A DNA stretch of 6,897 nt. Source: Clostridiales bacterium UBA7044 (lineage in GTDB: Bacteria; Bacillota; Clostridia; Oscillospirales; Oscillospiraceae). Location of the stretch: assembly GCA_002493965.1 (NCBI GenBank), contig DLAP01000055.1, forward strand, positions 3,726 to 10,622, read 5' to 3'. The notes under the pieces are model-generated. The model did no database searches, was not told the origin of the DNA, and saw only the letters and a program-made list of their open reading frames with translations. This document shows, in pieces, positions 1-6,419 of the stretch (the stretch's first letter is position 1; the number at the start of each line of letters is the position of its first letter). The position numbers and the translations under genes are program-made.

Positions 1-513
1 GCCGCCTCCATCATTCGGGAATGCTCTGACCGGCATAAGGGCGTGGAGCTGCCCGGCGGCAAGAGCGCTGTCTGGCTGGACACCCCCATGATCGAGCTGA
101 AACACGGGGAAGGCACCATCGAAAAGCGGATTCCCGCCATGATGCGGATGTTTGCAAAGCACGGCATCGATATCCGGAAGGAGCCGATTCTGGTCTATCC
201 TACGCTGCACTACCAGAACGGCGGTCTGCACATCACCCCCGACTGTCAGACAGATGTGGAAAATCTCTTTGCCGCCGGTGAGGTGGTAGGCGGCATCCAT
301 GGCCGGAACCGGCTCATGGGCAACAGCCTGCTGGATATCATCGTCTTTGGCCGAAACGCCGGACGGTATGCCGCCCAGAAGGCAAAGGAAACGGAGGCTG
401 GAACCCTGACCCTTTCTCATGTGGAAGATTTTGAAGCCCAGCGGAAAGCAGCGGGCGCGGATTTTGACATGCTGTCCCCCAAGCTGCTGCCGGACTATAC
501 CCGGAAAAAGTAA
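1..513 (+). CDS. Fumarate reductase/succinate dehydrogenase-type FAD flavoprotein, C-terminal part (5' truncated)
   Basis: The reading frame is open from the first base and ends at TAA 511-513, so 170 C-terminal residues are visible. They match the SdhA/FrdA/L-aspartate oxidase superfamily, which carries FAD and interconverts dicarboxylates such as fumarate and succinate or reduces related enoates. Visible signatures, numbered within the fragment, are HYQNGG at 70-75 (the His that contacts substrate in this family), LFAAGE at 89-94, HGRNRL at 100-105 with the family's substrate-binding Arg at 104, and GNSLLDIIVFGRNAG at 107-121, which closes the FAD domain. Only about 49 residues follow, so the long helical C-terminal domain of classical FrdA/SdhA is absent. 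This suggests a shorter soluble-type or atypical reductase rather than a canonical membrane-complex subunit. The exact substrate cannot be told from the fragment. A terminator 15 bases after the stop makes this the end of its own transcript, separate from the ABC operon downstream. Confidence 0.88.
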   Translation, partial: AASIIRECSDRHKGVELPGGKSAVWLDTPMIELKHGEGTIEKRIPAMMRMFAKHGIDIRKEPILVYPTLHYQNGGLHITPDCQTDVENLFAAGEVVGGIHGRNRLMGNSLLDIIVFGRNAGRYAAQKAKETEAGTLTLSHVEDFEAQRKAAGADFDMLSPKLLPDYTRKK

Positions 514-527
514 TCGTTTGCCCCTCA

Positions 528-561
528 GGCAGAAGACCGGCATATGGTCTTCTGCCTTTTT
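528..561 (+). terminator. Rho-independent terminator after the flavoprotein gene
   Basis: A perfect 11-bp stem GGCAGAAGACC (528-538) / GGTCTTCTGCC (546-556) encloses a 7-base loop and is followed directly by five T (557-561). It begins 15 bases after the flavoprotein stop codon. It separates that transcript from the ABC operon. Confidence 0.93.
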
Positions 562-730
562 GGGAGAAAATGCAGGAAAAGCAGCCAAAGCCTGCGGCAA
601 ATCCTGTGGGAGAGAGAAGCCTCCCGGAATTTCCCTGCTTTTGCTTCCGTCATTTCCAACAAGTTTTGGACCTTGTGCAAGTGGGAACCCAATAGATTTC
701 ATAAAATGTTAATATTTTCAATGGAAAGCC
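562..730. other. Gene-free intergenic stretch with weak secondary structure and an AT-rich block
   Basis: No credible gene is seen here: the frame open from 544 simply runs into the lipoprotein gene without a ribosome binding site or recognisable protein. Modest complementarity exists: AAAAGCAG (577-584) can pair with CTGCTTTT (635-642), with an inner GGGAG (608-612) / CTCCC (621-625) hairpin. An AT-rich, partly palindromic block (about 701-718) lies upstream of the predicted promoter and could act as an UP element. None of these matches an RNA family that I recognise. Confidence 0.4.
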
Positions 731-758
731 TTGACAAAAACCGGAAGGCTGATAAAAG
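731..758 (+). promoter_or_regulatory. Predicted sigma-A promoter for the ABC importer operon
   Basis: A perfect consensus -35 box TTGACA lies at 731-736. The best -10 candidate is TAAAAG at 753-758 (4 of 6 matches to TATAAT) after a 16-base spacer. An AT-rich tract precedes it. Transcription would begin near 765, giving a leader of roughly 45 bases that includes the inverted repeat at 770-792. The -35 is convincing; the -10 is weak, so the promoter may depend on an activator or the start may be shifted. Confidence 0.6.
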
Positions 759-769
759 GATCGTATGCG

Positions 770-792
770 TCTGCGGGACAATTGTCCGCAGA
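770..792. promoter_or_regulatory. Operator-like inverted repeat between promoter and ribosome binding site
   Basis: A perfect 12-bp palindrome GGACAATTGTCC (776-787) is flanked by a second complementary pair, with left TCTGC (770-774) matching right GCAGA (788-792). The single extra G at 775 is the only asymmetry. It starts only a few bases past the predicted transcription start and ends 6 bases before the Shine-Dalgarno. It could be a repressor operator for a dimeric regulator, or form an mRNA hairpin next to the ribosome binding site. No regulator gene lies in the window. Confidence 0.55.
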
Positions 793-810
793 TTGAAGAA
801 GGAGGATATT

Positions 811-2061
811 ATGAAAAAGTTAATTGCATTGCTGCTGGCCGCTGCCATGCTGCTAACGTTAGCAGCATGCGGTGGAAATACTTCCACCGCAACGACCCCT
901 GCTAACGACGCTGCTCCCGCAGCTACCGATGCTGCCGAGGATGGCGCTGCCGCTTACCACATCGGCATCATTACCGGTTCCGTTTCTCAGTCTGAGGACG
1001 ACCGCCGGGGCGCTGAGGCTTTCCAGGCCAAGTATGGCGAGGATATGGTCAAGCTGGGCATCTACCCCGACAACTTCACCGAAGAGCTGGAGACCACCAT
1101 TCAGACCATTGTCAACATGTCCGATGACCCCCTGATGAAGGCCATCATCGTCAACCAGTCCGTTCCCGGCACCACCGAGGCCTTCCGTCAGGTCAAGGAG
1201 CGCCGCCCCGACATCCTCTGCATCGCGGGCGAAGCCCACGAGGACCTGCCTGAGATCGGCTCCGCCGCTGACCTGGTCTGCAACAACGACTTCGTCTCCC
1301 GTGGCTACCTGATCATCCGCACCGCTCACGAGCTGGGCTGCGACACTTTTGTGCACATCTCCTTCCCCCGTCACATGGCTTATGAGACCATGAGCCGTCG
1401 TGTGGCCGTTATGAAGGCCGCCTGCGAAGAGTTCAACATGGAGTTCGTCCTGGAGACCGCTCCCGATCCCACCTCTGACGTTGGTATCACCGGCGCCCAG
1501 GCTTATATCCTGGAGAACGTTCCCGTTTGGGTGGAAAAGTACGGCAAGAACGCCGCTTACTTCTGCACCAACGACGCTCACACCGAGCCTCTGCTGAAGC
1601 AGCTGGTGGAATACGGCGGCTACTTCATCGAAGCTGACCTGCCCTCTCCCCTCATGGGCTATCCCGGCGCTCTGGGCCTGGATCTGACCGAGGAAGCCGG
1701 CGACTTTGAGAAGATCCTGGCTAAGGTCGAGTCCGCTCTGGTGGAAAAGGGTGCTGCTGACCGGTTCGGCACCTGGGCTTACTCCTATGGCTACACCCTG
1801 TCTGCGGGTCTTGCTGAGCACGCTAAGAACGTTATCGACGGCGTTTCCGAGATCACCGATATGGACGATGTGGCTGCCGCCCTGCAGGTTTATTCTCCCA
1901 AGGCTGAGTGGAACGGCGCTGGCTACACCAATGCCACCACCGGTGTCAAGAGTGAGAACATCTTCCTGATCTATCAGGACACCTACATCATGGGCAACCC
2001 CGGCCACTTCATGGGCAGCACCTCCGTGGAGATCCCCGAGAAGTACTACACCGTCAGCTAA
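811..2061 (+). CDS. DUF3798-type lipoprotein, probable substrate-binding component of an ABC importer
   Basis: This 416-residue protein starts at ATG 811, chosen for the GAAGGAGGA ribosome binding site (798-806) and because it yields an intact lipoprotein signal: Lys2-Lys3, a hydrophobic core, and lipobox LAAC with Cys20. An Ala/Thr/Pro/Asp-rich tether (about 21-48) leads to a globular domain beginning YHIGIITG at 49-56, which resembles the first strand of type I periplasmic-binding-protein folds. From memory of the family, the whole domain fits DUF3798, including HISFPRHM at 182-189, ETAPDPTSDVG at 215-225, CTNDAHTEP at 252-260 and EADLPSP at 274-280. The family has no established ligand that I know of. 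Position directly before an ATPase and two permeases indicates an extracytoplasmic receptor anchored to the outer face of the membrane. Arginine codons here are mostly CGT/CGC, unlike the CGG-rich neighbours, which suggests high expression. An alternative role as a sensor lipoprotein is less likely. Confidence 0.88.
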   Translation: MKKLIALLLAAAMLLTLAACGGNTSTATTPANDAAPAATDAAEDGAAAYHIGIITGSVSQSEDDRRGAEAFQAKYGEDMVKLGIYPDNFTEELETTIQTIVNMSDDPLMKAIIVNQSVPGTTEAFRQVKERRPDILCIAGEAHEDLPEIGSAADLVCNNDFVSRGYLIIRTAHELGCDTFVHISFPRHMAYETMSRRVAVMKAACEEFNMEFVLETAPDPTSDVGITGAQAYILENVPVWVEKYGKNAAYFCTNDAHTEPLLKQLVEYGGYFIEADLPSPLMGYPGALGLDLTEEAGDFEKILAKVESALVEKGAADRFGTWAYSYGYTLSAGLAEHAKNVIDGVSEITDMDDVAAALQVYSPKAEWNGAGYTNATTGVKSENIFLIYQDTYIMGNPGHFMGSTSVEIPEKYYTVS

Positions 2062-2078
2062 TGGAATGATAACCCCCA

Positions 2079-2115
2079 AAAAACGGGGAGGGGCATTGTC
2101 CTCCTCCCCGTTTTT
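2079..2115 (+). terminator. Strong intra-operon terminator/attenuator hairpin after the binding-protein gene
   Basis: A perfect 13-bp stem AAAAACGGGGAGG (2079-2091) / CCTCCCCGTTTTT (2103-2115) can extend by one G-T and one G-C pair, leaving a 7-base loop (2094-2100). It ends in five T (2111-2115). It starts 17 bases after the lipoprotein stop and sits about 47 bases before the ATPase start. No clear promoter is visible between it and the ATPase, so partial read-through would lower transporter expression relative to the binding protein. The stem's A-run also makes it a possible bidirectional terminator. Confidence 0.88.
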
Positions 2116-2162
2116 ATCTGTATTTATGTCAGGTTCTTATGAAAGATAGGTAGGGCAGATGA

Positions 2163-3758
2163 ATGGCAACGAATAATACACCCTTATTGCAAATGCGAAA
2201 TATCCAGAAGGACTTCTTCGGAAATCAGGTGCTGTCGGACATCAACATCACACTGGGCGCGGGAGAGGTCCTGGGTCTGTGCGGCGAAAACGGCGCGGGC
2301 AAAAGCACCCTCATGAAGATCCTGTTCGGCATGGACGTGATCCGGGAGACCGGCGGCTATGGCGGCGACATCCTGATTAACGGGGAAAAGGTGACATTTA
2401 ACACCCCCTTTGACGCGCTCAATGCGGGTATCGGCATGGTTCACCAGGAATTTTCCCTGATTCCCGGCTTTACGGCTACGGAAAACATCCTGTTAAACCG
2501 GGAGCCTGTGAAGCAGAGTGTGGCGGCCAAAGTCTTCGGCAGCCGCCTGAATACCCTGAATTATAAGGAAATGGACCAGCAGGCGGAGGCGGCCATTGAG
2601 AAAATGGGCGTAAAGATCGACGCCGACATGACCATCCACAATATGCCCGTGGGCCACAAGCAGTTTACGGAGATCGCCCGGGAGCTGAGCAAGGAGAATC
2701 TGAAGCTGCTGATTCTGGACGAGCCTACCGCCGTTCTGACCGAAAAGGAAGCCGAGGCGCTGCTTGCTTCCATTCGCTCCATGGCACAGCGGGGCATTTC
2801 CGTCATTTTCATCACCCACCGCCTCCATGAGATCCTGTCCGTCTGTGATAAGGTTGTGGTTATGCGGGATGGACTGGTGGTCCGGGACGTGCCGGCTGAG
2901 GAAACCAGCGTGGAGGACATTACCCGCTGGATGGTGGGCCGTGACGTCCAGGGCGTGCCTGTCCAGGCGGAGACCCAGGCATCTGACGACAGCAAAAAGA
3001 CCATCCTGTCCATCCAGCACCTGTGGGTGGATATGCCCGGCGAAACCGTCCGGGATGTGAGCCTGGAGGTAAAAGAAGGAGAGATCCTGGGCATCGGCGG
3101 TTTGGCGGGCCAGGGCAAGCTGGGCATCCCCAACGGTGTCATGGGCCTTTACGAAGCCGGTGGCAAGGTTATCTTCGACGGCCAGGAAATTCCCCTGAAT
3201 AACCCCAGAAAGTGCCTGGATTCCTCCCTGGCCTTCGTCTCTGAGGATCGCCGGGAGGTGGGTCTGCTGCTGGACGAAAGCCTGGAATGGAACATTGCCT
3301 TCCCCGCCATGCAGATCCAGAACAAATTCCTGAAAAAGAAGCTGGGCGGCTTAATCAAGTGGCGGGATGAAGATGCCATTCACGCTGTGACCAACCAGTA
3401 TATCGGTTCCCTGCAAATCAAATGCACCAGTTCCAAGCAGAAGGCAAAGGAACTGTCCGGCGGCAACCAGCAGAAGGTGTGCCTTGCCAAAGCCTTTGCT
3501 CTGGAGCCCCGGTTCCTGTTTGTCTCCGAGCCTACCCGGGGCATCGACGTAGGCGCGAAAGCTCTGGTATTGCAGGCCCTGAAGGAATTTAACCGGGAAA
3601 GCGGCATCACCGTGGTGATGATCTCCTCCGAGCTGGAGGAGCTGCGGCAGAGCTGCGACCGCATTGCCATCATCTCCGGCGGCACCGTGGCCGGAATTCT
3701 GCCCGCATCCGCTTCCTCTGAGGAATTTGGTATGCTCATGGTCAGCAAAGTAAAGTGA
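2163..3758 (+). CDS. Two-domain ABC importer ATPase (CUT2/BMP-type, RbsA/MglA-like)
   Basis: This 531-residue protein contains two fused nucleotide-binding domains, the usual size and plan for CUT2 sugar and BMP nucleoside importers; it would sit on the cytoplasmic face and power uptake. Domain 1 has Walker A GENGAGKST (41-49), Q-loop Gln95, a degenerate signature MPVGHKQ (161-167), Walker B LILDEP (183-188) and H-loop His219. Domain 2 (from about 281) has a degenerate Walker A GLAGQGKLG (313-321), a canonical signature LSGGNQQKV (431-439) and an unusual Walker B LFVSEPTRG in which the normal Asp is Ser455. Its H-loop His is replaced by Ser (MISSE, 486-490). Degenerate second-domain motifs are common in these families, so one composite ATP site is expected to be active. 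ATG 2163 follows a modest site, AGGG at 2152-2155 with 7-base spacing. The gene ends 11 bases before the first permease. The substrate cannot be inferred from the ATPase. Confidence 0.95.
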   Translation: MATNNTPLLQMRNIQKDFFGNQVLSDINITLGAGEVLGLCGENGAGKSTLMKILFGMDVIRETGGYGGDILINGEKVTFNTPFDALNAGIGMVHQEFSLIPGFTATENILLNREPVKQSVAAKVFGSRLNTLNYKEMDQQAEAAIEKMGVKIDADMTIHNMPVGHKQFTEIARELSKENLKLLILDEPTAVLTEKEAEALLASIRSMAQRGISVIFITHRLHEILSVCDKVVVMRDGLVVRDVPAEETSVEDITRWMVGRDVQGVPVQAETQASDDSKKTILSIQHLWVDMPGETVRDVSLEVKEGEILGIGGLAGQGKLGIPNGVMGLYEAGGKVIFDGQEIPLNNPRKCLDSSLAFVSEDRREVGLLLDESLEWNIAFPAMQIQNKFLKKKLGGLIKWRDEDAIHAVTNQYIGSLQIKCTSSKQKAKELSGGNQQKVCLAKAFALEPRFLFVSEPTRGIDVGAKALVLQALKEFNRESGITVVMISSELEELRQSCDRIAIISGGTVAGILPASASSEEFGMLMVSKVK

Positions 3759-3763
3759 GGAGG
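3757..3763 (+). promoter_or_regulatory. Ribosome binding site fixing the start of the first permease
   Basis: GAGGAGG overlaps the ATPase stop codon (TGA 3756-3758) and lies 6 bases before ATG 3770. It rules out the in-frame GTG at 3755, which would begin inside the ATPase stop codon region with no suitable upstream site. Confidence 0.85.
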
Positions 3764-3769
3764 TACGAA

Positions 3770-4837
3770 ATGGAAAAGACAAATACTCTGGAATCCAAAA
3801 CCGTGTTTCGCCAGATTCTGGACCGGTTCGGGCTTCCCCGCCTGATTATTGCGGGCTTTGTGCTGCTGCTGTTTATCCTGTGTCCTGTGGCCGACGTAGA
3901 TGTGGCCACCCAGATCACCAATGTCATTAACCGGTTCAGCTGGAACGCGGTGCTGGTGCTGGCCATGGTGCCCATGATCCACTCCGGCTGCGGCTTAAAC
4001 TTTGGTTTGCCTCTTGGCATTATCGCAGGACTGCTGGGCGCCACACTGTCCATTGAGTTCGGCTTTACTGGAGACGTCAGCTTCTTTATGGCCATCTTAA
4101 TTGCCACCCCTTTTGCGGTTCTGTTCGGCGCGGGCTACGGGTGGCTCCTCAACAAGATCAAGGGCGGCGAAATGATGATCGCTACCTACGTGGGCTTCTC
4201 CATCATGTCCTTTATGTGCATGGGCTGGCTGCTCCTGCCCTACTCCAGCCCCACCATGGTTTACGGCCTGTCCGGCAACGGCCTGCGGCCCACCATTTCC
4301 CTGGATGGCTTTTATAACCAGACCCTGGCCAGCCTTGGCCGGATCTCCATTGGAAAGTTTCAGATCCCCCTGGGAACCATCGCGTTCTTTGCCCTGCTGG
4401 CGCTGGGTGTATGGGCCTTCCTGCATACCAAAACCGGCACGGCTATGACTGCCGTTGGCTCCAACCCCACCTTTGCCCGGGCCGCCGGTATCAATGTGGA
4501 CCGGATCCGCACCCTGTCCGTAATTATGTCCACCTGGCTGGGCGCCATCGGCATCCTGGTGTATGAGCAGGGCTTCGGCTTTATCCAGCTTTACAACTCC
4601 CCCAACAATCTGACCATGCCCACGGTGGCGGCCATCCTGATTGGCGGCGCTTCCGTGAATAAGGCCAGCATTTCCAACGTGATCATCGGTACCATCCTCT
4701 TCCAGGGCATTGTAACGCTGACCCCCACCGTCATGAACTCCATGATCCACATGGACATGAGCGAGGTCATCCGGATCATCGTCTCCAACGGCATGATCCT
4801 CTACGCCCTGACCAGAAAAACGGAGGGTTCCAAATGA
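3770..4837 (+). CDS. ABC importer permease 1 (BPD_transp_2 family)
   Basis: This 355-residue, strongly hydrophobic protein belongs to the branched-chain amino acid/ribose-type permease family (BPD_transp_2), which forms the membrane channel of CUT2 and BMP importers. The first membrane segment spans about residues 24-42, and further hydrophobic segments run along most of the chain. The cytoplasmic coupling loop is TAMTAVGSNPTFARAAGIN (224-242), the family's ATPase-contact region, and the conserved GGASV motif follows at 292-296. ATG 3770 is chosen because of the GAGGAGG site 6 bases upstream. The stop TGA overlaps the start of permease 2 as ATGA, implying translational coupling. Two distinct permeases in one operon suggest a heterodimer, as in Lsr AI-2 or Bmp/Nup nucleoside systems, rather than an RbsC-type homodimer. 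Confidence 0.92.
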   Translation: MEKTNTLESKTVFRQILDRFGLPRLIIAGFVLLLFILCPVADVDVATQITNVINRFSWNAVLVLAMVPMIHSGCGLNFGLPLGIIAGLLGATLSIEFGFTGDVSFFMAILIATPFAVLFGAGYGWLLNKIKGGEMMIATYVGFSIMSFMCMGWLLLPYSSPTMVYGLSGNGLRPTISLDGFYNQTLASLGRISIGKFQIPLGTIAFFALLALGVWAFLHTKTGTAMTAVGSNPTFARAAGINVDRIRTLSVIMSTWLGAIGILVYEQGFGFIQLYNSPNNLTMPTVAAILIGGASVNKASISNVIIGTILFQGIVTLTPTVMNSMIHMDMSEVIRIIVSNGMILYALTRKTEGSK

Positions 4838-5946
4838 AAAAGCAAAATAAAATTCTGGAACTGGTCCGCAACAACCTGGTTCCCATCATGTTCATCATCA
4901 TCTGCGCCATCTTCATTCCCCTGTCCGGCCGCAGCGCCAGCTACCTGATTAACGAGATCGTCACCCGGATGGGCCGGAATTTGTTTCTGGTGCTGTGCCT
5001 GCTGTTCCCCATCCTGGCAGGCATGGGATTGAACTTCGCCATGACCCTGGGGGCCATGGGCGCGGAAATCGCCATCATCTTCGTGGCGGACTGGCAGATC
5101 TGGGGCATCCCCGGCGTGGTTTTGGCCATGATTCTGTCCATTCCCATCTCCGCCCTCCTGGGCTTCATCTGTGGAACCCTGCAAAATAAGGCCAAGGGCC
5201 GGGAGATGATCACCAGCTACATTATCAACTTCTTCGTCGGCGGCTGGTATCAGCTGGTGGTTCTGTATATCATGGGCGCCATCATCCCCATCAAGCACGC
5301 CAGCATTATGCTTCCCCGGGGCTACGGCATCCGGAACACCGTGAGCCTTCTCAATATGCGCCAGTGCCTGGACGACCTGTGGGCCATCCGGATTTCCGGC
5401 GTGAAGATTCCTCTGTTCACCTTTTTCCTGGTGGGCCTTCTGTGCCTGTTCATCGTCTGGTTCCGCCGGACCAAGCTGGGCCAGGATATGCGGGCCGTGG
5501 GTCAGGACATGGAGGTGGCCCGGGACGCCGGTATCAACGTGGAGCGGACCCGGATCCTGTCCGTGGTCATGAGCACGGTGTTTGCCGGCTTTGGCATGGT
5601 GATTTACCTGCAAAACATCGGCAACCTGCCCACCTACACCGGCCATTCTCAGATCGGTATGTTCTGCATCGCCGCCCTGCTGGTCGGCGGCGCATCCGTG
5701 GAGAAGGCCTCCATCGGCAACGCCTTCCTGGGCGTGATCCTGTTCCACCTGATGTTTATTGTGGCGCCCGGCGCGGGCACCGCCATCACCGGAGACTCCA
5801 TGGTGGGCGAATACTTCCGTGTGTTCCTGTCTTACGGTGTTATCACCATTGCGCTGATCATGTATGAAACCAAGAAGCGGAAGGCCAAGAGCCGCATGGG
5901 TCTGGAACTGGCCGCTGCCCAGCAGAAAGGAGAGGACGGCAAGTGA
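4834..5946 (+). CDS. ABC importer permease 2 (BPD_transp_2 family)
   Basis: This 370-residue integral membrane protein is of the same family as the preceding permease but clearly different in sequence, so it is the likely heterodimer partner. A cytoplasmic Lys/Arg-containing start (MKKQNKILELVRNN) precedes the first membrane segment at about 15-30. The coupling loop TKLGQDMRAVGQDMEVARD starts at residue 213 and leads into AGINVER, and the conserved GGASV is at 285-289. A basic tail (KKRKAKSR) ends the last membrane segment and is followed by a short polar cytoplasmic end. ATG 4834 overlaps the previous stop by four bases (ATGA) and has CGGAGGG at 4821-4827, 6 bases upstream. Its own stop overlaps the GTG start of the following small gene. 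Confidence 0.92.
   Translation: MKKQNKILELVRNNLVPIMFIIICAIFIPLSGRSASYLINEIVTRMGRNLFLVLCLLFPILAGMGLNFAMTLGAMGAEIAIIFVADWQIWGIPGVVLAMILSIPISALLGFICGTLQNKAKGREMITSYIINFFVGGWYQLVVLYIMGAIIPIKHASIMLPRGYGIRNTVSLLNMRQCLDDLWAIRISGVKIPLFTFFLVGLLCLFIVWFRRTKLGQDMRAVGQDMEVARDAGINVERTRILSVVMSTVFAGFGMVIYLQNIGNLPTYTGHSQIGMFCIAALLVGGASVEKASIGNAFLGVILFHLMFIVAPGAGTAITGDSMVGEYFRVFLSYGVITIALIMYETKKRKAKSRMGLELAAAQQKGEDGK
5926..5935 (+). promoter_or_regulatory. Ribosome binding site supporting a GTG start for the last operon gene
   Basis: AAAGGAGAGG lies 7 bases before GTG 5943, inside the 3' end of permease 2. Together with the four-base GTGA overlap it argues for coupled translation and for the GTG as the true start. 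Internal ATG codons would remove the membrane anchor. Confidence 0.75.
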
Positions 5947-6404
5947 AAAAGAAGCAGAATCTGCTGTACCCCATCCTGGCTGTTCTGGTCCTGGTGATCG
6001 TGGCAGCCATCATGATGGTCATTGGCCGGGGGCATACGGTTTACTTTGACAACAAGACTCTGGAATTAAACGGCCAGACCTACAGCGCTCCCTACAAGGT
6101 AGAGGTCATTGTAGGCGGTGAGAGCGTGGCCAAGCTCAATGCCCGGGACAGAGGCGTGGCCACCTGCATGGGCCAGACCATGCACGCCACTCTGATCATC
6201 ACCCAGGAGAAGAAGGGCGCGGAGCAGACCATGGACGTTGCCATCCAGCTGCCCTACAGCATCGACAGCTTTGTGCTGAATCTGCCAGGCTTCCTGGCGG
6301 GTCTTCCCCAGGAGGACTATCTGACGGAATTTGTCTCCGTGGTGGAGGAAACTCCCGAAGAGACTGAGGAAACCGTGGACGAATTTGGACTGAGCGAGTT
6401 CTAA
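5943..6404 (+). CDS. Small membrane-anchored protein of unknown function, probable accessory of the ABC importer
   Basis: This 153-residue protein begins at GTG 5943, which overlaps the permease 2 stop. Residues 2-5 are basic (KKKQ), residues about 8-28 form one hydrophobic membrane segment without a lipobox or obvious cleavage site, and the rest is predicted to be outside the membrane. The outer part starts with a beta-rich stretch (TVYFDNKTLELNG, 32-44) that resembles small extracytoplasmic beta domains, and ends in a highly acidic tail (EETPEETEETVDE, 135-147). I cannot assign a function. It may correspond to a domain of unknown function (possibly DUF6672) seen beside such transporters, but that is an uncertain recollection. 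Tight coupling to the permease suggests a stoichiometric partner: an assembly factor, a docking site for the binding lipoprotein, or a ligand- or cation-binding helper. It is the last gene of the operon, 15 bases before a large hairpin. Confidence 0.8.
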   Translation: MKKKQNLLYPILAVLVLVIVAAIMMVIGRGHTVYFDNKTLELNGQTYSAPYKVEVIVGGESVAKLNARDRGVATCMGQTMHATLIITQEKKGAEQTMDVAIQLPYSIDSFVLNLPGFLAGLPQEDYLTEFVSVVEETPEETEETVDEFGLSEF

Positions 6405-6419
6405 GAACCGATAAAAGCC

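Noticed and set aside
544..810. In-frame N-terminal extension of the lipoprotein starting at ATG 544
   Set aside because: It begins inside the upstream terminator stem, has no ribosome binding site there, crosses the predicted promoter, and would bury the lipoprotein signal peptide. ATG 811 has a strong ribosome binding site.
760..810. Riboswitch in the operon leader
   Set aside because: The predicted leader is only about 45 bases and holds a simple inverted repeat. No known riboswitch core is visible, and there is no terminator before the first gene.
859..2079. Long minus-strand open frame (406 codons) opposite the lipoprotein gene
   Set aside because: The sequence is low in recognisable motifs and rich in Gly/Val/Asp/His, as expected from the antisense of a codon-biased GC-rich gene. 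The plus-strand protein is clearly real.
2116..2162. Separate promoter for the ATPase and permease genes
   Set aside because: The stretch is AT-leaning, but I could not find a convincing -35/-10 pair with proper spacing. Read-through of the hairpin is the simpler view.
4097..4750. Minus-strand open frame (217 codons) opposite permease 1
   Set aside because: This is the same antisense shadow effect. The permease motifs on the plus strand are unambiguous.
4801..5748. Minus-strand open frame (315 codons) opposite permease 2
   Set aside because: Its composition is dominated by His, Gln, Asp and Gly repeats that mirror membrane-protein codons on the other strand. It has no family resemblance.
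5364..5867. Plus-strand open frame (167 codons) in another frame within permease 2
   Set aside because: It is Pro/Gly/Arg/His-rich, typical of an out-of-frame GC-rich reading, with no ribosome binding site.
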